Assembly: GCF_000690055.1 (NCBI RefSeq)
Contig: NZ_JJNZ01000011.1
Location: forward strand, 1-56,582
DNA from: Pseudoalteromonas fuliginea
Lineage (GTDB): Bacteria; Pseudomonadota; Gammaproteobacteria; Enterobacterales; Alteromonadaceae
Length of the DNA: 56,582 nucleotides
Reading direction: 5' to 3'
Shown here: in pieces, positions 17,389 to 26,351 of the stretch
Layout of the letters: every line of letters starts with the position of its first letter
How positions within the stretch are numbered: position 1 is the stretch's first letter
Notes under the pieces: generated by a model
Databases searched by the model: none
Seen by the model: the letters and a program-made list of their open reading frames with translations, nothing else
Told to the model about the DNA's origin: nothing
Position numbers and translations under genes: made by a program

Positions 17389-18594
17389 ATGCACCCTCAC
17401 ATTAAAGCGCTTTATAACAGCGCCCAAAAACCAAGCCGTTTAATTATTGGTTTAATGAGCGGCACCTCGTTGGACGGGCTTGATGTTGCACTGTGTAAAG
17501 TAACGGGCGCAGGCTTAAATACACACATTGAGGTTTTAAATTTTACCACTGTTGATTATAACGACGATTATAAAACTAAAATAAAGCAGGTATTTGCTAA
17601 GCGAGAATGCGATTTAGAGCTTGTTACTTTATTGCACCCGTGGGTAGGTAAATTCCATGGCGACATGGTTAATAAGTGCTTACATACTTGGCAAATAAAT
17701 CCGGCAAGTATTGATGTAATAGCAAGCCACGGGCAAACCATTTACCACTGTCCGCAGTCGCAACATAATCACAAAAGCTTTAATAACGGCACCTTACAAA
17801 TTGGCGATAGCGACCAAATAGCCGTTACTACGGGTATTACAACCATTGGGGATTTTAGGCAAAAACACATAGCCGCAGGAGGCGAGGGCGCACCACTGGC
17901 TGTGTATGGCGATTATTTATATTTTTCGAGCGCTATTGAAAGTCGGGTTTTGCTAAATATGGGCGGCATAGCTAACTTAACGTTTTTACCCAAAAATGGT
18001 GATGCAAACGGTGTGTTTAGCTCCGATATTGGCCCCGGTAATACCATTATGGATGCGTACGTACAGCAACATTTTAAAGATATGCATTATGACGATGGCG
18101 CAACAATAGCAAAAGCAGGCAAGGTAAATACGCCATTATTGAATGCATTATGTAATAACGCGTTTTTTAAACTCCCAATGCCTAAAACCACAGGGCCAGA
18201 GGTATTTAACTTAGCGTATTTAAATGCTGCACAGCAGGTTACAAATACTCACCATTTAAGCCATGAAGATATAATGGCCACCTTAAATACCTTTACTGCA
18301 ACCGTTATAGCAAATGCATTAAACGAGTGTGCAGAGCGCGCACAAAATTGTGTGGTGTATGCAAGTGGTGGCGGTATTCATAATCCGTTACTAATGGCGC
18401 AACTTACAGCGCTTTGTCCACGTATTAAGGCTTTTAAAAATACTGACGATTTAGGTATAAATCCCGACGCAAAAGAGGCCGTGTTATTTGCTATTTTAGC
18501 AAACGAATGTCTAGCAGGAGAGCAGCAACACCTAAGTAATACTGCACAAGGTATCGCGGGAGTCACTATGGGTAAAGTAAGTTTTGCAGACTAA
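17389..18594 (+). CDS. anmK: Anhydro-N-acetylmuramic acid kinase
   Basis: AnmK phosphorylates and opens 1,6-anhydro-MurNAc to MurNAc-6-phosphate during cell-wall recycling. The family signature GLMSGTSLDGLDVAL is at about 22-36. ASHGQTIYHCP, GDFRQKHIAAGGEGAPL, LLNMGGIANLTFLP, DIGPGNTIMDAY and the C-terminal ASGGGIHNPLLMAQL all match the AnmK ATPase fold. At 401 aa it is somewhat longer than the E. coli enzyme (369 aa), partly because of a 20-residue N-terminal extension; there is no strong Shine-Dalgarno before this ATG. The usual partner murQ is not in the window. Confidence 0.95.
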   Translation: MHPHIKALYNSAQKPSRLIIGLMSGTSLDGLDVALCKVTGAGLNTHIEVLNFTTVDYNDDYKTKIKQVFAKRECDLELVTLLHPWVGKFHGDMVNKCLHTWQINPASIDVIASHGQTIYHCPQSQHNHKSFNNGTLQIGDSDQIAVTTGITTIGDFRQKHIAAGGEGAPLAVYGDYLYFSSAIESRVLLNMGGIANLTFLPKNGDANGVFSSDIGPGNTIMDAYVQQHFKDMHYDDGATIAKAGKVNTPLLNALCNNAFFKLPMPKTTGPEVFNLAYLNAAQQVTNTHHLSHEDIMATLNTFTATVIANALNECAERAQNCVVYASGGGIHNPLLMAQLTALCPRIKAFKNTDDLGINPDAKEAVLFAILANECLAGEQQHLSNTAQGIAGVTMGKVSFAD

Positions 18595-18627
18595 TAACTT
18601 ATAAATCTGCAAAGAGTGCAGCCAGCA

Positions 18628-19113
18628 CTAAAACAGCGATAAAAACGTAGATCCCATACTCGCAAAATAGCTACGAATACCTTGTGGTTTAGTCCGTTCT
18701 ACATTAACAAAGGGTGCGCAGTAACCTTGTTCAAATGCGTTAATATGCATATCGAATTGTAGGCTGTTTTTTAAAGTTGCGTGTTTACCGTGCAGCATCA
18801 TTTGCATTACAAAGCATTGGCTTTGTGTAATTTGTCTCAAAGTAAGGTTTACGTAATCACGTTCAAGATCTGCATTAGTGAGTGTGTGCTCACTAAAGTA
18901 CTGTGCACCACGCGCACTTGGATGTGTTGCGCTAAGCGAAATTATATCGCCCTCATTGACTGCATCAGGCAATACACATTGCAGTGTAATATTATGCGCA
19001 GCATTGGCTGTAAGCGATAATTTTTCGTATTCCATAGTGTGGCTCATAGCCGCAGACATCGGATCTTCAAATGATTGCAGTGCAAATGTTAGTTGCACTA
19101 AAGGTGTACTCAT
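18628..19113 (-). CDS. Hypothetical protein
   Basis: A 161-aa protein that I do not recognise. No signal peptide, membrane segment or known motif is visible. It opens with PLVQLTFALQSFEDPMSAAM and ends with a hydrophobic SYFASMGSTFLSLF. The mixed polar composition suggests a folded cytoplasmic protein. It converges on anmK with a 33-nt gap. Codon use resembles the neighbours, so it is likely a real gene. Confidence 0.6.
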   Translation of the reverse strand: MSTPLVQLTFALQSFEDPMSAAMSHTMEYEKLSLTANAAHNITLQCVLPDAVNEGDIISLSATHPSARGAQYFSEHTLTNADLERDYVNLTLRQITQSQCFVMQMMLHGKHATLKNSLQFDMHINAFEQGYCAPFVNVERTKPQGIRSYFASMGSTFLSLF

Positions 19114-19674
19114 CTTACTTAATCTTCTAGAGTGTATTCATTTATCGGATAAAGATTATCGCGGATCAAAGTTACAGAATTATGACTAATTGCATTGATT
19201 AGTACAATTATTGAGTGGTTTGATCAAAAAGGATCGGTCCTTTTTTACTCGATTTTGAAATCATTTCTCAATCAGAAATTATAAGGTATGAAGGTAATAT
19301 TTGACGTGTAGATTCGCCTTGTTTTCACTGGAAGTCTCTGGTGAGAGAGAAATAAATTTAAATATAATCATGTCTCAATGTGTTAGTAAACCTCTTAACT
19401 AGAGTTCAGTTAGATACACAGTCTGTTTTTTACAAAGTAGAATATTTGGATATAGTTTCGAAATTAGAATACTCTGATAACTTACATCTAATTAGAGCTT
19501 TTGAGAAGTATTGGCTATGATTCCAAGTAACTACATCAAAACATTTTAGTAGCCTTGACGGTCGATTTTTGATGTTGAGTGACCATGCGAGGTCGTAATG
19601 ATCTAAGGCCAAATATAAGGTAATTATTTAGAAAGAAGTGTTTTATTTTTAACCATATAAATAGGTGTTATTGT
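19114..19674. other. Gene-poor region containing direct repeat copy 1
   Basis: About 560 bp without a convincing gene. It holds one copy of an imperfect direct repeat (19297-19414). The rest is AT-rich and includes the presumed promoter of the LysR gene starting at 19675. Confidence 0.5.
19297..19414. repeat. Imperfect direct repeat, copy 1
   Basis: It shares TTGACG, GATTCGCCTTGTTTTCACTG, AGAAATAAATTTAAATAT, TCAATGTGTTAGTAAA and CTCTTAACT with copy 2 at 21106-21222 in the same order and spacing, at roughly three-quarters identity by eye. It ends in a small hairpin, TAACT / AGTTA. The two copies flank the LysR-tautomerase pair. Confidence 0.7.
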
Positions 19675-20595
19675 ATGTCGTCAACAGTGTTATCTGATTC
19701 CTTTCGAGGCATTGTCTATTTTACCGCAGCGGCCAAAAATGAAAGCTTTACCGCAGCAGCTGAAGAGTTAGGTATTTCCAAATCAGCATTAGGTAAAAGC
19801 ATTGCTAAATTAGAAAATCATTTAAACACCAAGCTTTTTCATCGCACAACTAGGAAACTGAGTTTAACTACTGAAGGAGAGGCGTATTTAGCAAGCTGTC
19901 AATTGGCATTAGATACCCTTCAGTCAGCAGAGTTAGCGTTACAATCAAAATTATCCCAACCTTCAGGTCGAGTACGAATCGATGTGCCAGCTGCGTTTGG
20001 TCGCTCTTTTGTGTTACCTGTTTTATTGAAGCTTGCTGAGCAACATGCACAATTAAAACTAACAGTAACTTTTAATGATAAAATTATTGATCCTCTCGAT
20101 GCTGGCTTTGATTTAGCTATTCGATTTGGTGCCATAAAAGATAGTGGTGATTTAGTTGCTAGAAAACTGACTTCTCAACATTTGATTTTAACCGCTTCTC
20201 CTGCTTATTTAGCACGTTTAGGTACCCCAACGAGTCTTGCTGAGTTAACAAGCCATCAGTGCATAGTGGCTTGGCGAGGCGGTAGTTCACTACATTGGTT
20301 AATTAAAAATACCGATGGTGATGATATGCGCTTTCATCCTAAGCCCTTTCATCAAATTAGTGATGGTGATGCTATGGTCGATGCTTGTATTGCTGGCGCG
20401 GGAATCATTCAGTTTCCTAAGTCTTTGCTTCAGCCTTGGCTAGATGAAGGTAAGCTAGTACCAATTTTGCCAGAGTTAAATCCTGCTTCAACTGAGTTAC
20501 ATATTATTTGGCCAAAAACAAAACACCTCCTGCCCAGTGTCAGGTTTATTATTGACGAATTTATACGCTTATCAGATGAGGGTAATTTTAATTAA
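19675..20595 (+). CDS. LysR-type transcriptional regulator
   Basis: A 306-aa regulator. An N-terminal winged helix-turn-helix is at about 10-70 (TAAAKNESFTAAAEELGIS, LFHRTTRKLSLTTEGEAYL). The LysR substrate-binding domain follows at about 95-300 with DLAIRFGAIKDSGDLVARKL and IVAWRGGSSLHW. It resembles the subgroup that often represses or activates small oxidoreductase or tautomerase genes nearby. The 4-OT-like gene lies 123 nt downstream on the same strand and is a plausible target. The pair is flanked by direct repeats, which suggests joint acquisition. Confidence 0.9.
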   Translation: MSSTVLSDSFRGIVYFTAAAKNESFTAAAEELGISKSALGKSIAKLENHLNTKLFHRTTRKLSLTTEGEAYLASCQLALDTLQSAELALQSKLSQPSGRVRIDVPAAFGRSFVLPVLLKLAEQHAQLKLTVTFNDKIIDPLDAGFDLAIRFGAIKDSGDLVARKLTSQHLILTASPAYLARLGTPTSLAELTSHQCIVAWRGGSSLHWLIKNTDGDDMRFHPKPFHQISDGDAMVDACIAGAGIIQFPKSLLQPWLDEGKLVPILPELNPASTELHIIWPKTKHLLPSVRFIIDEFIRLSDEGNFN

Positions 20596-20718
20596 TTGTA
20601 GAAATTAATGCTACTTAGAGTCTCCTTTTTGCGCATTTATCTACTTATGCGTCTTTGTTATGCTGTTTTCGTCATATTGTTGACGAGTTAACACCTATCT
20701 AATTAAAGGAGATACCTA

Positions 20719-20916
20719 ATGCCAGTAGTTAATATTCAAATGTTTGAAGGTCGTGATCATGCTAAACAAGCGATAGCAAAAGAAGTGACAGCATCAATAG
20801 CTAAACACGCTGATGTTGATCCGCAATATGTTTACGTTATTTTTAATGATGTAAAAACAGAAGATTGGGCTATTTCAGGAGAAATTTTTGCTGAAACGCT
20901 AAAAAAATCATCATAG
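20719..20916 (+). CDS. 4-oxalocrotonate tautomerase family protein
   Basis: A 65-aa tautomerase subunit. Members use an N-terminal proline exposed after Met removal; here the sequence starts M-P-V-V-N-I, so Pro1 is present. KEVTASIAKHADVDPQYVYV and the FNDVKTEDWAISGE stretch match the beta-alpha-beta core. Small tautomerases act on enol/keto acids as hexamers; the substrate is not deducible. AAAGGAG precedes the start with good spacing. A stem-loop follows the gene. Confidence 0.9.
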   Translation: MPVVNIQMFEGRDHAKQAIAKEVTASIAKHADVDPQYVYVIFNDVKTEDWAISGEIFAETLKKSS

Positions 20917-20933
20917 GTATACAGATATAAATA

Positions 20934-20990
20934 AGCCATTGATGGAGTTAGAACTATAATCAATGGCTCTCTTCTATACTTTTTTTACAA
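20934..20990 (+). terminator. Probable terminator of the tautomerase gene
   Basis: AGCCATTGAT (20934-20943) pairs perfectly with ATCAATGGCT (20959-20968) across a 15-nt loop. A TTTTTTT run comes about 15 nt later. Confidence 0.5.
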
Positions 20991-21077
20991 ATACCTTTCA
21001 TTATTGCTTATGCTGAAGATACACAGAAATTGTTTTAATAGAGTCGCAAATTAAAAGCAGCTAGTTTAAACGCTAAC

Positions 21078-21126
21078 GGCGTTGAATTTACTTGCAATAG
21101 GCCAGCTATTGACGCGTAAATTCGCC
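21078..21126. repeat. Long interrupted palindrome
   Basis: GGCG, GAATTTAC and CAATAG on the left pair with CTATTG and GTAAATTCGCC on the right, around a GCCAG loop. Its right arm overlaps the start of direct repeat copy 2. The left arm is absent at copy 1, where only the right-arm sequence is recognisable. Confidence 0.6.
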
Positions 21127-21222
21127 TTGTTTCACTGAAAACCTTTGGCTAGAGAAAATAAATTTAAATATCACCATGATTCAATACGTTAGTAAATCTC
21201 TTAACCAGGGGGCAGGTTAAAT
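21106..21222. repeat. Imperfect direct repeat, copy 2
   Basis: Counterpart of 19297-19414. The terminal hairpin is TTAACC / GGTTAA here against TAACT / AGTTA in copy 1, a compensatory pair change. Copy 2 lies downstream of the tautomerase gene. Confidence 0.7.
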
Positions 21223-21373
21223 ATTTTTATTTAGAACAATTATGTATACGTGTTTTTGCTAGTTTTAGCGCAATTCTCTTGTCGATAAATAGCCCTCATA
21301 TATAAGCTGGTTATTTATAAAAAGAGTAATATTCACAAGTGTATAATTTTATATTAGTGCTTTTCTTGTATTA

Positions 21374-21730
21374 TTATCGAGAAAACCCATCCACTAATAC
21401 ATAGTATTTGGCGCCAAATACGTCCAGTCTCTCACGTAAATTGTTATCTGCAACACCGTAAACATTTAATGCATAAATATCAACCAAGGATAAAAAAGCT
21501 TTCGCGAATGGCGCAAAACTTTCATCAATATGACTGATGATTGACGCTATATTTTTATATCTCTCAACGATGTGAATTTTTTTCCCATCTTCACTGATAT
21601 TATATGTGTACGTTAAAGTGCCAGGCTCCTTTTTTACAACATCCACAATTTTATAAATGAGTTCTTTGAACTCTATTAATTTACCTTCTTTCACATCAAG
21701 AAAAAAATTGCACGTTATTTCATTTTTCAT
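21374..21730 (-). CDS. Putative antibiotic biosynthesis monooxygenase (ABM) domain protein
   Basis: A 118-aa small protein of the dimeric ferredoxin-like ABM/quinol-monooxygenase type: ITCNFFLDVKEGKLIEFKEL, VKKEPGTLTYTYNISEDGKK, the IHIVERYKN strand and HIDESFAPFAKAF. These cofactor-less enzymes usually act on quinols or polyphenols, and stress-related roles are common. The C-terminal 30 residues (GVADNNLRERLDVFG) extend past the core. GGAG precedes the ATG. It is isolated between two gene-poor stretches. Confidence 0.75.
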   Translation of the reverse strand: MKNEITCNFFLDVKEGKLIEFKELIYKIVDVVKKEPGTLTYTYNISEDGKKIHIVERYKNIASIISHIDESFAPFAKAFLSLVDIYALNVYGVADNNLRERLDVFGAKYYVLVDGFSR

Positions 21731-22007
21731 AAATACTCTCCATCGAGTTAAATTTTATACAGCCTGAAGGAAGAAAATAGTTATTTTCAAGTACAACTGT
21801 TTAAAAATCATTATAAATGCAGTCCTAAAGTGGATAAATAGGCTCATTTTCGACTCAGAGTGGAATTTTAATCAACAATTATAAAAACATGATCTTGTGA
21901 TTTAATCTGCTCATTGTTGAGCTCAAATTTAAGCGTTCAAATAACCTAAAGCTTTTAACCAAACGACCGATAAATTACTTAATAGAGTTTAGCGATTAGG
22001 GATAATC

Positions 22008-23963
22008 ATGGTTAATAATGCATTTGGCAGTTTGGCTAATTTAAACACTTTGCTTGCCCAATCAGTTAATAACACTAACCAAACCTCTGTGACTCCTACG
22101 CTACACACCAGCGGCGATCTTCAAGCTATTAATGATTTGCAAACTAACGCGCCAAAAATATCCGATGAGCTACTAAGCCAGCTAAACAGTGAATCGATAG
22201 CCAGTAATCAAAATGTAGAGGACGTTTTAAAGCAGCAACTTACCTCGTTATTTACTATTTCAAGCACGCCAAGCACGTTTAACTATAAACTCTCCGATGA
22301 AGAACTCGCCCTGCGCACCGTAATAAGCTCTCAGCATGAGGGGTTATTAAAAAACGAAAACAGTACCCAATTAATCGAGCGATTAAATACATCAGTTAAA
22401 AATATTCAGGGTGCTTATGCTAATACCAGCGATATTTTATCGAGTTTAGGTCAGCTTGGACATGAGCAAAAAACGTTTTTAGCCTCAAGCCAGCAACGTG
22501 TTGAGCGCTCACTTAATCCATATATGGAAAGCCTTAATCGCGCAAAATACGAGGATGACGATAACTACCTGTTTGAGCTCTCGGTAAAAACTAAAGAAGG
22601 TGATGTTATAAATATCACTTTTAATTCGTCACAAGGTTATGACGAAAAAACAGGTGAAGCGATAGATGGCTTTGGCATAAGTTACGAAGTTAATGGCAAT
22701 TTATCTGAGGCTGAACATGGCGCTTTAACGCAGGTTATGGCGGGTGTTGGCGAAATGGCCGATGAATTTTTTAAAGTGAGTGAAAATTCATTCAACCCTC
22801 TTATAGTGCCAAATCAAACAGATACGAGCTTAGATTTTTTAGCGGGCTTTAATAGTGAGCAGTTAACCGGTTTTAATGTGTCGTTTTCAACAACGCAAAA
22901 TGATGCGCTTGATACAGGCGAAAACACGCTTGATTTAAGTTACTCCATTGATGAAACGAAAAATCAGCAAGCGTTTGTGTTTAAGGCCGCAGGTGGGCAA
23001 AACGACATTGATTTTGCACTCGATATGTCTACCATTGGCGCTAAAGACACGCAGCAAATGCAGCAGTATTTAGCGTCGCTCGATCAAAGCCTAGAAGATA
23101 GCCGAGTAAACAGTACTGAAGATGATAAAACATCGGCATTTGGTAAAAGTGGCGATGAGGCAATGCAACAAGGTTTTGCATTGTTTAAAGGCGCTTTTGC
23201 GAGTATGTCATCAGCGGCTGAGCGTTATAGCAATTTGGAGTCACTTGCAGAACAGCACTTTAATGACGGGCGCGCCATGGTTGCTGATTTGGTTGATAAC
23301 ATGATTACAAACGATGCCCGTTACCAAGGGCTTGGTAATAAGGCGCCAAATACATTAGGAGCGGGTATTTCTAAGCTCGCTGATTTTGATGCTACATTTT
23401 CTTATGCGCTGGATAATGGCGACTATCAACCTAAAAGTACAATTGAGCTAAGCCAAGCGACTGAACAAGCCCAATTAGGGGAACTTAGCGGTGTAACGCA
23501 AAGTAAAAATGTAAGTAGCCACTTTGATTATCAATACAGTCGCCCTGATTATTACGACAAAGAAGAGAGTTATAACGTAAACACCGCCGTTAAAAATAAA
23601 GAGCTTGTGGGGCTTGATCAGTCTCACGAGGTTGATGTTGATACAAAAATGTTTGAGTTTAATCCGCAAACTAATCAATACGAGCTACAAATGGCGATGC
23701 AAGAGCAAACTGTTAGTAAAAGCGACATTCGCTTAATTGACGATATTTGGCTTGAAGAAAACGAAAACAGCTACAACATGAATAAAAAAGAGCGTGTTGA
23801 GAGCGACGAAAAGCAAGACGAGTTTAAAAAAACAAGCAGCCATTCTCATAATAAACTAGTTACCTTAATTGGTGACTTAGATAAGCTAGCTGAGAATAAA
23901 AACGTAAGGCGAGAATATTTAACTAACTTATCGCAAGTTAACTTTTTTATGGATAAAAAGTAA
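22008..23963 (+). CDS. Hypothetical protein, 651 aa, unrecognised
   Basis: I do not recognise this protein. It has no signal peptide or membrane span and is rich in Asn, Gln, Ser, Asp and Glu. The N-terminal 200 residues are predicted helical and low-complexity (NNTNQTSVTPTL, QAINDLQTNAPKISDEL). A central part at about 180-370 contains alternating-strand segments (LFELSVKTKEGDVINITFNS, FGISYEVNG, FNVSFSTTQND, LDLSYSIDETKNQQAF) that look like two copies of a beta-rich unit. A helical region and a charged, Lys/Glu-rich C-terminus follow. AGGG precedes the start. It lies 94 nt upstream of the thioredoxin-like gene on the same strand. A secreted or surface role via a non-Sec route is conceivable but unsupported. 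Confidence 0.75.
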   Translation: MVNNAFGSLANLNTLLAQSVNNTNQTSVTPTLHTSGDLQAINDLQTNAPKISDELLSQLNSESIASNQNVEDVLKQQLTSLFTISSTPSTFNYKLSDEELALRTVISSQHEGLLKNENSTQLIERLNTSVKNIQGAYANTSDILSSLGQLGHEQKTFLASSQQRVERSLNPYMESLNRAKYEDDDNYLFELSVKTKEGDVINITFNSSQGYDEKTGEAIDGFGISYEVNGNLSEAEHGALTQVMAGVGEMADEFFKVSENSFNPLIVPNQTDTSLDFLAGFNSEQLTGFNVSFSTTQNDALDTGENTLDLSYSIDETKNQQAFVFKAAGGQNDIDFALDMSTIGAKDTQQMQQYLASLDQSLEDSRVNSTEDDKTSAFGKSGDEAMQQGFALFKGAFASMSSAAERYSNLESLAEQHFNDGRAMVADLVDNMITNDARYQGLGNKAPNTLGAGISKLADFDATFSYALDNGDYQPKSTIELSQATEQAQLGELSGVTQSKNVSSHFDYQYSRPDYYDKEESYNVNTAVKNKELVGLDQSHEVDVDTKMFEFNPQTNQYELQMAMQEQTVSKSDIRLIDDIWLEENENSYNMNKKERVESDEKQDEFKKTSSHSHNKLVTLIGDLDKLAENKNVRREYLTNLSQVNFFMDKK

Positions 23964-24057
23964 CGGTTTTGAGTTGTTCACTCCACACTCAATATTGGGT
24001 ATAGTCGTTTAATACCTAATTTAATACTTAATTAAATACCCAATTAAAGAGTACCTT

Positions 24058-24516
24058 ATGTTTAAACAATTAATTTTACTGTGCGCTTTAAGCATGCCGC
24101 TTGTAAGCTACGCTGCTACGGCGCCATTTTCGGGCGAGATAAGTACGCAAGCACTGCTAAGCGACTACGATAAATTTAACGAACAATACAAAGTGTTTAC
24201 GCCAACGGCGCAAGATATAGCGCTAATGCAAAAATTAGCAGGTAAAGAGCTTATTGTATTGTTCGGCACGTGGTGCCACGACAGTGAGCGCGAAGTGCCA
24301 AAACTCATTAAGTTACTTGATGCATCGAAAGTACAACTTGCAAGCATTGACTATGTGGCCGTAGGTTACAACAAGCAAGACGATGCAGGCATTGCAGAGG
24401 CTCACGACTTGCAATACACACCTACGTTTATTGTTAAACAAAATGGCAAAGAGTTAGTTCGCGTAATTGAAAAGCCAACGGGAACATTAGCGCAAGATTT
24501 AACGCAGGACTTATAA
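24058..24516 (+). CDS. Secreted thioredoxin-like protein with a single-cysteine active site
   Basis: A 152-aa protein. The signal peptide MFKQLILLCALSMPLVSYA is followed by TAPFSG. The thioredoxin fold is seen in GKELIVLFGTWCHDSEREVP, with the redox motif position reading C-H-D-S in place of C-x-x-C, and in LQYTPTFIVKQNGKELVR, which carries the cis-proline loop. With only one Cys in the motif it cannot form the usual disulfide, so a monothiol reductase or non-redox chaperone role is more likely. It follows the 651-aa gene with a short gap. Confidence 0.82.
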   Translation: MFKQLILLCALSMPLVSYAATAPFSGEISTQALLSDYDKFNEQYKVFTPTAQDIALMQKLAGKELIVLFGTWCHDSEREVPKLIKLLDASKVQLASIDYVAVGYNKQDDAGIAEAHDLQYTPTFIVKQNGKELVRVIEKPTGTLAQDLTQDL

Positions 24517-24910
24517 ATAGAGCTATGTATATTAGAGCTTGTCGGTTTAGCTAATCTGTTTATAAGTTAGATGGTGAGCTGCAATAAATAGTTTATTAAT
24601 ACATTAATGTGTGGGTGGTGCACTTCCAATTAGAATCTAGGAGATTTTTTGTCTGTTCAATTAGAGTGGCTGTCCTGTTTAAATAATTTGAGCCCGCATA
24701 TAAGCTAGCATCTAAATTTATTTTAACTTTTTCTTTTTGACATTTACGGGGAGTCCATATAAGACCCTAGATAGAGGCTGAACAATATTAGGATGATCTC
24801 CAGTTAAACCTGCTTAGTGGCGGTCTAGTTTTGTTAGTTCAATAAGCGATTATGCAACATAAACTGCGTGTTGTGTAAATACTAAAGTGTTAACTGTCCA
24901 AGGAGGCTAC
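24517..24910. other. Intergenic region without recognisable features
   Basis: About 390 bp with no coding signal that I can support, no RNA gene and no strong hairpin. A PolyT/AT-rich stretch near 24720 is the only marked composition change. Confidence 0.4.
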
Positions 24911-25270
24911 ATGATCGAAGCAACTTGCCATTGTGGAAATATAGCAATAACCACAAAAAAATTACCGAAATCAGTAACCAGTTGTAATTGTTCCATATGT
25001 TATCGTATTGCAGCTTTGTGGGTATATTACACAGCGAATCAAGTAGTAATAAAACAAGAATCAAATAATGCTGTATATCTATGGGGTAATAAACTACGTT
25101 CGTATCACTCGTGCTCGTTTTGTGGTTGCACCACTCATTACACTCAAAAACGAGATAATGGTACAAATAGAGTTGCAATAAATGCCAGAATGGTAAACTC
25201 AGATATTATTAAAGCAGTAAATATCAGATATTTTGATGGTGCGAATACATTTAAATATATCGAGCAATAA
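24911..25270 (+). CDS. GFA (CENP-V/GFA) domain protein
   Basis: A 119-aa zinc protein of the glutathione-dependent formaldehyde-activating (GFA/CENP-V) fold. The ligand cysteines are C6 and C8 in CHCGN, C25, C27 and C30 in CNCSIC, and C68, C71 and C73 in CSFCGC. Members bind two zinc ions. The formaldehyde activity first ascribed to GFA is not general, so the function is unknown. I chose the ATG at 24911, with AGGAGG upstream, over an in-frame GTG eight codons earlier that contains the Shine-Dalgarno. The gene is more AT-rich than its neighbours. Confidence 0.88.
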   Translation: MIEATCHCGNIAITTKKLPKSVTSCNCSICYRIAALWVYYTANQVVIKQESNNAVYLWGNKLRSYHSCSFCGCTTHYTQKRDNGTNRVAINARMVNSDIIKAVNIRYFDGANTFKYIEQ

Positions 25271-25308
25271 AGCACTCAACAAGAGGCTAAGCTTACCAAT
25301 AATCGCAT

Positions 25309-25332
25309 ATACGCGACTTACAAATCGCGTAT
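25309..25332. terminator. Hairpin between convergent genes
   Basis: ATACGCGA / TCGCGTAT (8 bp, extendable by one pair) with an 8-nt loop lies between the GFA gene and the minus-strand LysR gene. There is no strong T tract, so terminator function is uncertain. Confidence 0.4.
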
Positions 25333-25351
25333 ACACTTATTGATATAAACA

Positions 25352-26230
25352 TTATTCACTAAACAGGCTTTTTTCGAATGCTTGTGCGGCATGTGAAGAC
25401 GGCCTGTCTTTATAATGCAGTTGATAAAGTGGCCGAGAGAGTTGCTCGTTATTTTTTTGGCTCAGGCGCGTTAATTTACCTAACTGCACTAAATCCTCAG
25501 TAACTACATTTGGCAATAAAGCCACGCCCATACCTTGAGCGACGGCCCTTGCTATGGCTTCGTTGCTGCCTAATTGCATACTTTGCTCTGCTTGTACGCC
25601 ATGTTGGGCTAATAACTTTACCGACATTTCTAACGTGCCAGAGCCCGGCTCGCGCAGTAGCCAAAATTGATTGTTTAACCATGCTTTTAAGTCTTTCGTG
25701 GGCTTAAAGTTACTGGGTATAACAACACTCATTAAATCGTTTTGCCAGTGTTTGCTTATTATATGCGGCTCGGTAGGTGTGCCCTCAACCAGTGCTAAAT
25801 CGATAGTGCATTCTAGTAGGGCGAGCTCAATTTGCGCGGTATTAGCCACTTGTACTTCTACTTTAATATGGGGGTACTGCGCGCAAAACTTAGCTAAGTA
25901 GGGCGGTAGCCAATAACTGGCAATGGTGGTGCTGGTGCCTATAACGAGCGTGCCACGCTTAAGCCCTGTGCGTGATTTAATATCTTCAATGGCGGCTTTT
26001 TCAATGGAAAAAATGCTACGTGCATGATCATACAAGGCTTGGCCGCCCTCGCTTAAGGTAAGTTTTTTGCCTTTAGATGCACGCTCTATAAGTTGAATAT
26101 TTAATTGGTGCTCAAGCTCTTTTAGCGCTTTAGATACAGCCGGTTGGCTTATAAAAAGCGCCTCGGCTGCGCCTGAAAAACTACCAAGCTTTGCTACCGT
26201 ATAAAACACCCGAAGTGCATGCAAGTTCAT
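25352..26230 (-). CDS. LysR-type regulator, YeiE-like, divergent from a YeiH exporter gene
   Basis: A 292-aa regulator with an N-terminal winged helix-turn-helix (LHALRVFYTVAKLGSFSGAA, FISQPAVSKALKELE) and a LysR effector domain with REPGSGTLEMSVKLLAQ. This organisation and sequence fit the CysB/YeiE-like branch, which in E. coli is also divergent from yeiH. A 15-bp palindrome of LysR type lies 18 nt upstream of the start. I chose the ATG at 26230; an in-frame TTG four codons upstream is less likely. It probably controls the exporter gene. Confidence 0.9.
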   Translation of the reverse strand: MNLHALRVFYTVAKLGSFSGAAEALFISQPAVSKALKELEHQLNIQLIERASKGKKLTLSEGGQALYDHARSIFSIEKAAIEDIKSRTGLKRGTLVIGTSTTIASYWLPPYLAKFCAQYPHIKVEVQVANTAQIELALLECTIDLALVEGTPTEPHIISKHWQNDLMSVVIPSNFKPTKDLKAWLNNQFWLLREPGSGTLEMSVKLLAQHGVQAEQSMQLGSNEAIARAVAQGMGVALLPNVVTEDLVQLGKLTRLSQKNNEQLSRPLYQLHYKDRPSSHAAQAFEKSLFSE

Positions 26231-26247
26231 TGTGTCTCTCAAATTAC

Positions 26248-26262
26248 ATAACTTTAAGTTAT
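26248..26262. promoter_or_regulatory. Candidate LysR operator (perfect 15-bp palindrome)
   Basis: ATAACTTTAAGTTAT is symmetric around its central T and has the T-N11-A form of LysR boxes. It lies between the regulator and the exporter gene. Confidence 0.65.
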
Positions 26263-26351
26263 CGAATCATGATTTTAATGTATTGGAGTTATATTTTGCG
26301 CTTTCTTAAAATGAAGTCAACAGTTTAACGTTGTTCAATTGAGAGAATATT

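Noticed and set aside
19297..21222. Integron attC sites around the LysR-tautomerase block
   Set aside because: The expected core sites (RYYYAAC and GTTRRRY) are not present in matching positions, and no integrase is seen.
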